Source: a virus
Length of the DNA stretch: 21,882 nucleotides
Reading direction: 5' to 3' (one strand)
Virus record (IMG/VR): IMGVR_UViG_3300027782_000404
Location: 1-21,882 of that record
Shown here: one piece after another, positions 20,701 to 21,882 of the stretch
Layout: the number at the start of each line of letters is the position of its first letter
How positions within the stretch are numbered: position 1 is the first letter of the stretch
Notes under the pieces: model-generated
What the model was told of the DNA's origin: nothing
Database searches by the model: none
Seen by the model: the letters and a program-made list of their open reading frames with translations, nothing else
Translations under genes and position numbers: made by a program

Positions 20701-21882
20701 TCTACCGGACAATTGTTACAATGGGGTGGTGCTACTGGACCTACTTGGGTTAGTCCATTAGGATTATTTGTTCAAAATGCTGGATATGCGACTACAGCAG
20801 GTATTGCTACTTACGCTACTAATGCTGGTGTAGCAACTTATGCAACGAGAGCTGGTTTATCAACTAATCTTGTAAGTATTGCTGCTACTGGTCAAGTACC
20901 TTATCAATCCGCAGACAATACAACTTTATTCACTACTGGTGGAATAGGTGGTAATTTATTGCAGTATAATGGTCTAGGTGGTCCTATTTGGACTTCACCA
21001 CAAGGTCTAACAATTGGATATGCTCTTACAGCAGGCATATCAACGTATGCAACTAAAGCAGGTATTGCTACTTATGCTGATAATGCTGGCATAGCAACCA
21101 ATCTTAAAGGTATTTCTGGAAATATTGGTCAAGTACCTTGGCAATCTGGAATTAGTACTACTTCATTTACTACTAGTGGTATTAGTGGATCTAGTTTATT
21201 GCAATATGGTGGAATCACGGGCCCCACATGGGTCGCACCAACAAATCTTACGGTCCAAAATGCTGGATATGCCGATAATGCTGGTATAGCAACTCATCTT
21301 AAATTAGGTGCTCAGGGAAGTATTCCTTATCAAACTTCTAGTAGTCAAACTACATTTTTAGCAGCTACTGGATCAAGTGGTTTTGTATTAACATATGATA
21401 CAACATCTAACGCACCTAAATGGGTCGATCCACTAAATTTTAAGGTTAAATCTGCTGACTATGCCGATAATGCTGGTATAGCAACTAATCTTAAATTAGG
21501 TGCTCAGGGAAGTATTCCTTATCAAACTTCTAGTAGTCAAACTACATTTTTAGCAGCTACTGGATCAAGTGGTTTTGTATTAACATATAATACAAGTCTT
21601 AGTCGACCTGAATGGATTAATCCACTAAATTTTAAGGTTAAATCTGCTGACTATGCCGATAATGCTGGTATATCAACTAACATTAAAGGTGGTTCTGGCG
21701 GGTCTATTCCATATCAAACTTCTAGTAGTCAAACTACATTTTTAGCAGCTACTGGATCAAGTGGTTTTGTATTAACATATGATACAAGTCTTGGTCAACC
21801 TAAATGGGTCGATCCACTAAATTTTAAGGTTAAATCTACTGACTATGCCGATAATGCTGGTATATCAACTAACATTAAAGGT
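17776..21882 (+). CDS. Long repeat-built tail fibre protein (3' end outside window)
   Basis: The frame is open from the ATG at 17776 to the last base, 1369 codons with no stop, so the C-terminal tip is missing. The N-terminal ~80 residues ('MAKYGSGSKKVTPNVGL', 'YYQLVSFDGGTVYDRYW') probably attach to the baseplate. The shaft has 'GSIGVGTTVPTQELDVNG' at residue 232, 'NIGIATTSPAAKLHVVG' and 'NLGIGTTVPISKLDVNG', then two 'GALVVKGGVGIAGSLNIGG'-type modules and 'NIGSESQKWSNVWATTFNGK'. From about residue 760 it is made of 59-64-residue repeats with the pattern 'IPYQSGNNQTSFTQVGTA', 'LLQSNGTNAPTWIDP', 'AGISTNL'. This architecture is typical of cyanophage receptor-binding fibres. The closing repeats are nearly identical at DNA level. 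Host-receptor contact is inferred from the architecture. Confidence 0.8.
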   Translation, partial: MAKYGSGSKKVTPNVGLRTSRYQYLTLEDAEPNLGFTSEKVLPIKDNYYQLVSFDGGTVYDRYWQVAPAGIITGISVFDEGGIVGTGNSINKLDFRGNIITATANDFGTISTITVAPPGSDTQLIYNSGGNFAASANLRFSSNILSVTGLGSFSQGSYNQNVRIGVASNNVIDTTSGNLVLDANSGITSIKSVLLAGITTFSGSNSSNLVTLSQTGTGNALFANGTVISGLGSIGVGTTVPTQELDVNGDVRIRGTIYDYNNQPGNNSDILIKNSVGGLEWVNQSTVETGAGGTYTNIQYHTYAGKLGGAPNFVYESNTSRVGIGTTIPTSTLTIFGSFATGLTANTLSVTNDSDGIVRLGAAIISTPTGTGRLNIQDRQGTYLSLYVSTGLVGRLNAVGSAGSDLALEVGGTERLRILGASGNIGIATTSPAAKLHVVGDAQVDGNIRVGISTTSNYIAFRGTYGDDSSLYTHTFIGERIYDYSGGGERSELLLFKGNDYADGSSGPDRIRLAAGEFRFDTINTYIAGTFEQVATSANITNKMILTGDGNLGIGTTVPISKLDVNGNVRVVGVLTATRGARFNNIDVGISDANTISTPTGNLTLDSFAGTTVIKDILSVDDTSATTSTTDGALVVKGGVGIAGSLNIGGHIAVGSTFGVTGTSFLKQSIISGIASFTNTTESTNKDTGSVIVEGGVGIEKNLNVGGASSISGITTFGSNVLPFNNSTQNIGSESQKWSNVWATTFNGKFLGNADTAGYATTAGMSTNLIGTVVGSIPYQSGNNQTSFTQVGTAKSLLQSNGTSAPTWINPGTLNVAYASSAGISTNLAGGSPGVVPYQNNTGITSFTQVGTANSLLQSNGTNAPTWIDPGTLKVAYASSAGISTNLAGIGITGAIPYQSGNNQTSFTQVGTAGSLLQSNGLNAPTWVEPSGLSVKFAGYATTAGIATNLKGISGNIGQVPWQSGISTTTFTTGGSTGQLLQWGGATGPTWVSPLGLFVQNAGYATTAGIATYATNAGVATYATRAGLSTNLVSIAATGQVPYQSADNTTLFTTGGIGGNLLQYNGLGGPIWTSPQGLTIGYALTAGISTYATKAGIATYADNAGIATNLKGISGNIGQVPWQSGISTTSFTTSGISGSSLLQYGGITGPTWVAPTNLTVQNAGYADNAGIATHLKLGAQGSIPYQTSSSQTTFLAATGSSGFVLTYDTTSNAPKWVDPLNFKVKSADYADNAGIATNLKLGAQGSIPYQTSSSQTTFLAATGSSGFVLTYNTSLSRPEWINPLNFKVKSADYADNAGISTNIKGGSGGSIPYQTSSSQTTFLAATGSSGFVLTYDTSLGQPKWVDPLNFKVKSTDYADNAGISTNIKG
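20611..20682 (+). repeat. Exact 72-bp direct repeat, copy 1
   Basis: These 72 bases recur without a mismatch at 21091-21162, 480 bp downstream, and encode 'IATNLKGISGNIGQVPWQSG' and the next few residues. The flanking units differ, so this copy was probably exchanged or duplicated recently. Confidence 0.85.
20785..20865 (+). repeat. Three 27-bp (9-aa) subrepeats, YATTAGIAT type
   Basis: Three consecutive nine-residue units read YATTAGIAT, YATNAGVAT and YATRAGLST. They extend one fibre repeat beyond the usual length. Confidence 0.75.
21019..21099 (+). repeat. Three 27-bp (9-aa) subrepeats, second cluster
   Basis: Units YALTAGIST, YATKAGIAT and YADNAGIAT run head to tail, like the cluster at 20785-20865 but with different codons and residues at variable positions. 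Confidence 0.75.
21091..21162 (+). repeat. Exact 72-bp direct repeat, copy 2
   Basis: This copy is identical to 20611-20682. It begins at the last codons of a 9-aa subrepeat cluster and ends inside the 'SGIST' segment. Confidence 0.85.
21271..21882 (+). repeat. 192-bp tandem repeat array (three full units, fourth begun)
   Basis: Units start at GCCGATAATGC at 21271, 21463, 21655 and 21847, a constant 192-bp (64-codon) period. The central part of each unit (from CAAACTTCTAGTAG to TTAACATA) and the end (CCACTAAATTTTAAGGTTAAA) are identical in the three copies. Differences cluster in two places: just after 'AGI.TN' and at the 'YDTTSNAPKWVD' position. The array continues past the window edge. Confidence 0.9.

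Larger units (their letters stand above)
20059..21270 (+). repeat. Diverged fibre repeats of about 177-189 bp
   Basis: Successive units share a core encoding 'IPYQSGNNQTSFTQVGTA', 'LLQSNG.NAPTW' and 'AGISTNL'. The recurring 'tcaacnaat' falls at 20071, 20248 and 20425 (spacing 177 bp), then the equivalent position at 20614 (189 bp). Later units are longer because of inserted 27-bp subrepeats. Divergence between units is substantial in DNA and moderate in protein. Confidence 0.75.

Overview
This window is from the genome of a T4-like cyanophage, a contractile-tailed myovirus of marine Synechococcus or Prochlorococcus. The basis is recognition of T4-family proteins in the translations (gp59, gp32, gp53, gp48, gp4, gp54-like, gp26, gp27, gp5), a DUF1825 protein of the cyanobacteria/cyanophage type, cyanophage-style fibre modules, AT-rich coding, tightly packed genes and T4-late-type promoter boxes (consensus TATAAATA). 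No database search was possible, so identifications rest on remembered family sequences.

Layout. (1) 1-1657, + strand: end of the replication block, with the C-terminus of helicase loader gp59, a DUF1825 protein, then ssDNA-binding protein gp32 behind its own sigma70-like promoter. (2) 1662-4012, - strand: a compact cluster read gp4, unknown 115-aa protein, gp48, gp53, converging on gp32 at a hairpin. (3) 4013-4052: a 40-bp divergent promoter region with the same late-type 8-mer on both strands. (4) 4053-17773, + strand: gp54-like tube initiator, gp26-like protein, a 57-aa ORF, two tape-measure/hub-like proteins (the second with two peptidoglycan-hydrolase domains), gp27, gp5 without lysozyme, a separate beta-helical spike, a 1228-aa beta-helical baseplate/fibre protein and a 221-aa structural protein. 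(5) 17776 to the window end: a large repeat-built tail fibre, open at the edge. No intergenic stretch exceeds 300 bases, and I saw no tRNA, CRISPR or insertion sequence.

The region 4053-17773 follows the logic of a tail assembly line: tube start, chaperone-like proteins, tape-measure-like proteins, hub, spike, then peripheral baseplate and fibres. The lytic activity that T4 carries in gp5 appears to have moved into the 633-aa protein.

The most notable observation is at 5654-5693. The gp26-like gene ends in a canonical -1 slippery heptamer (T TTT TTC, in phase), followed after 8 nt by an 8-bp stem-loop, and the -1 frame runs directly into the 57-aa ORF. This is the arrangement of the G/GT tail-chaperone frameshift known from lambda-type phages, in the same place (between a tube-like gene and tape-measure-like genes), but in a T4-like baseplate operon. 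It is a sequence-based prediction and needs testing.
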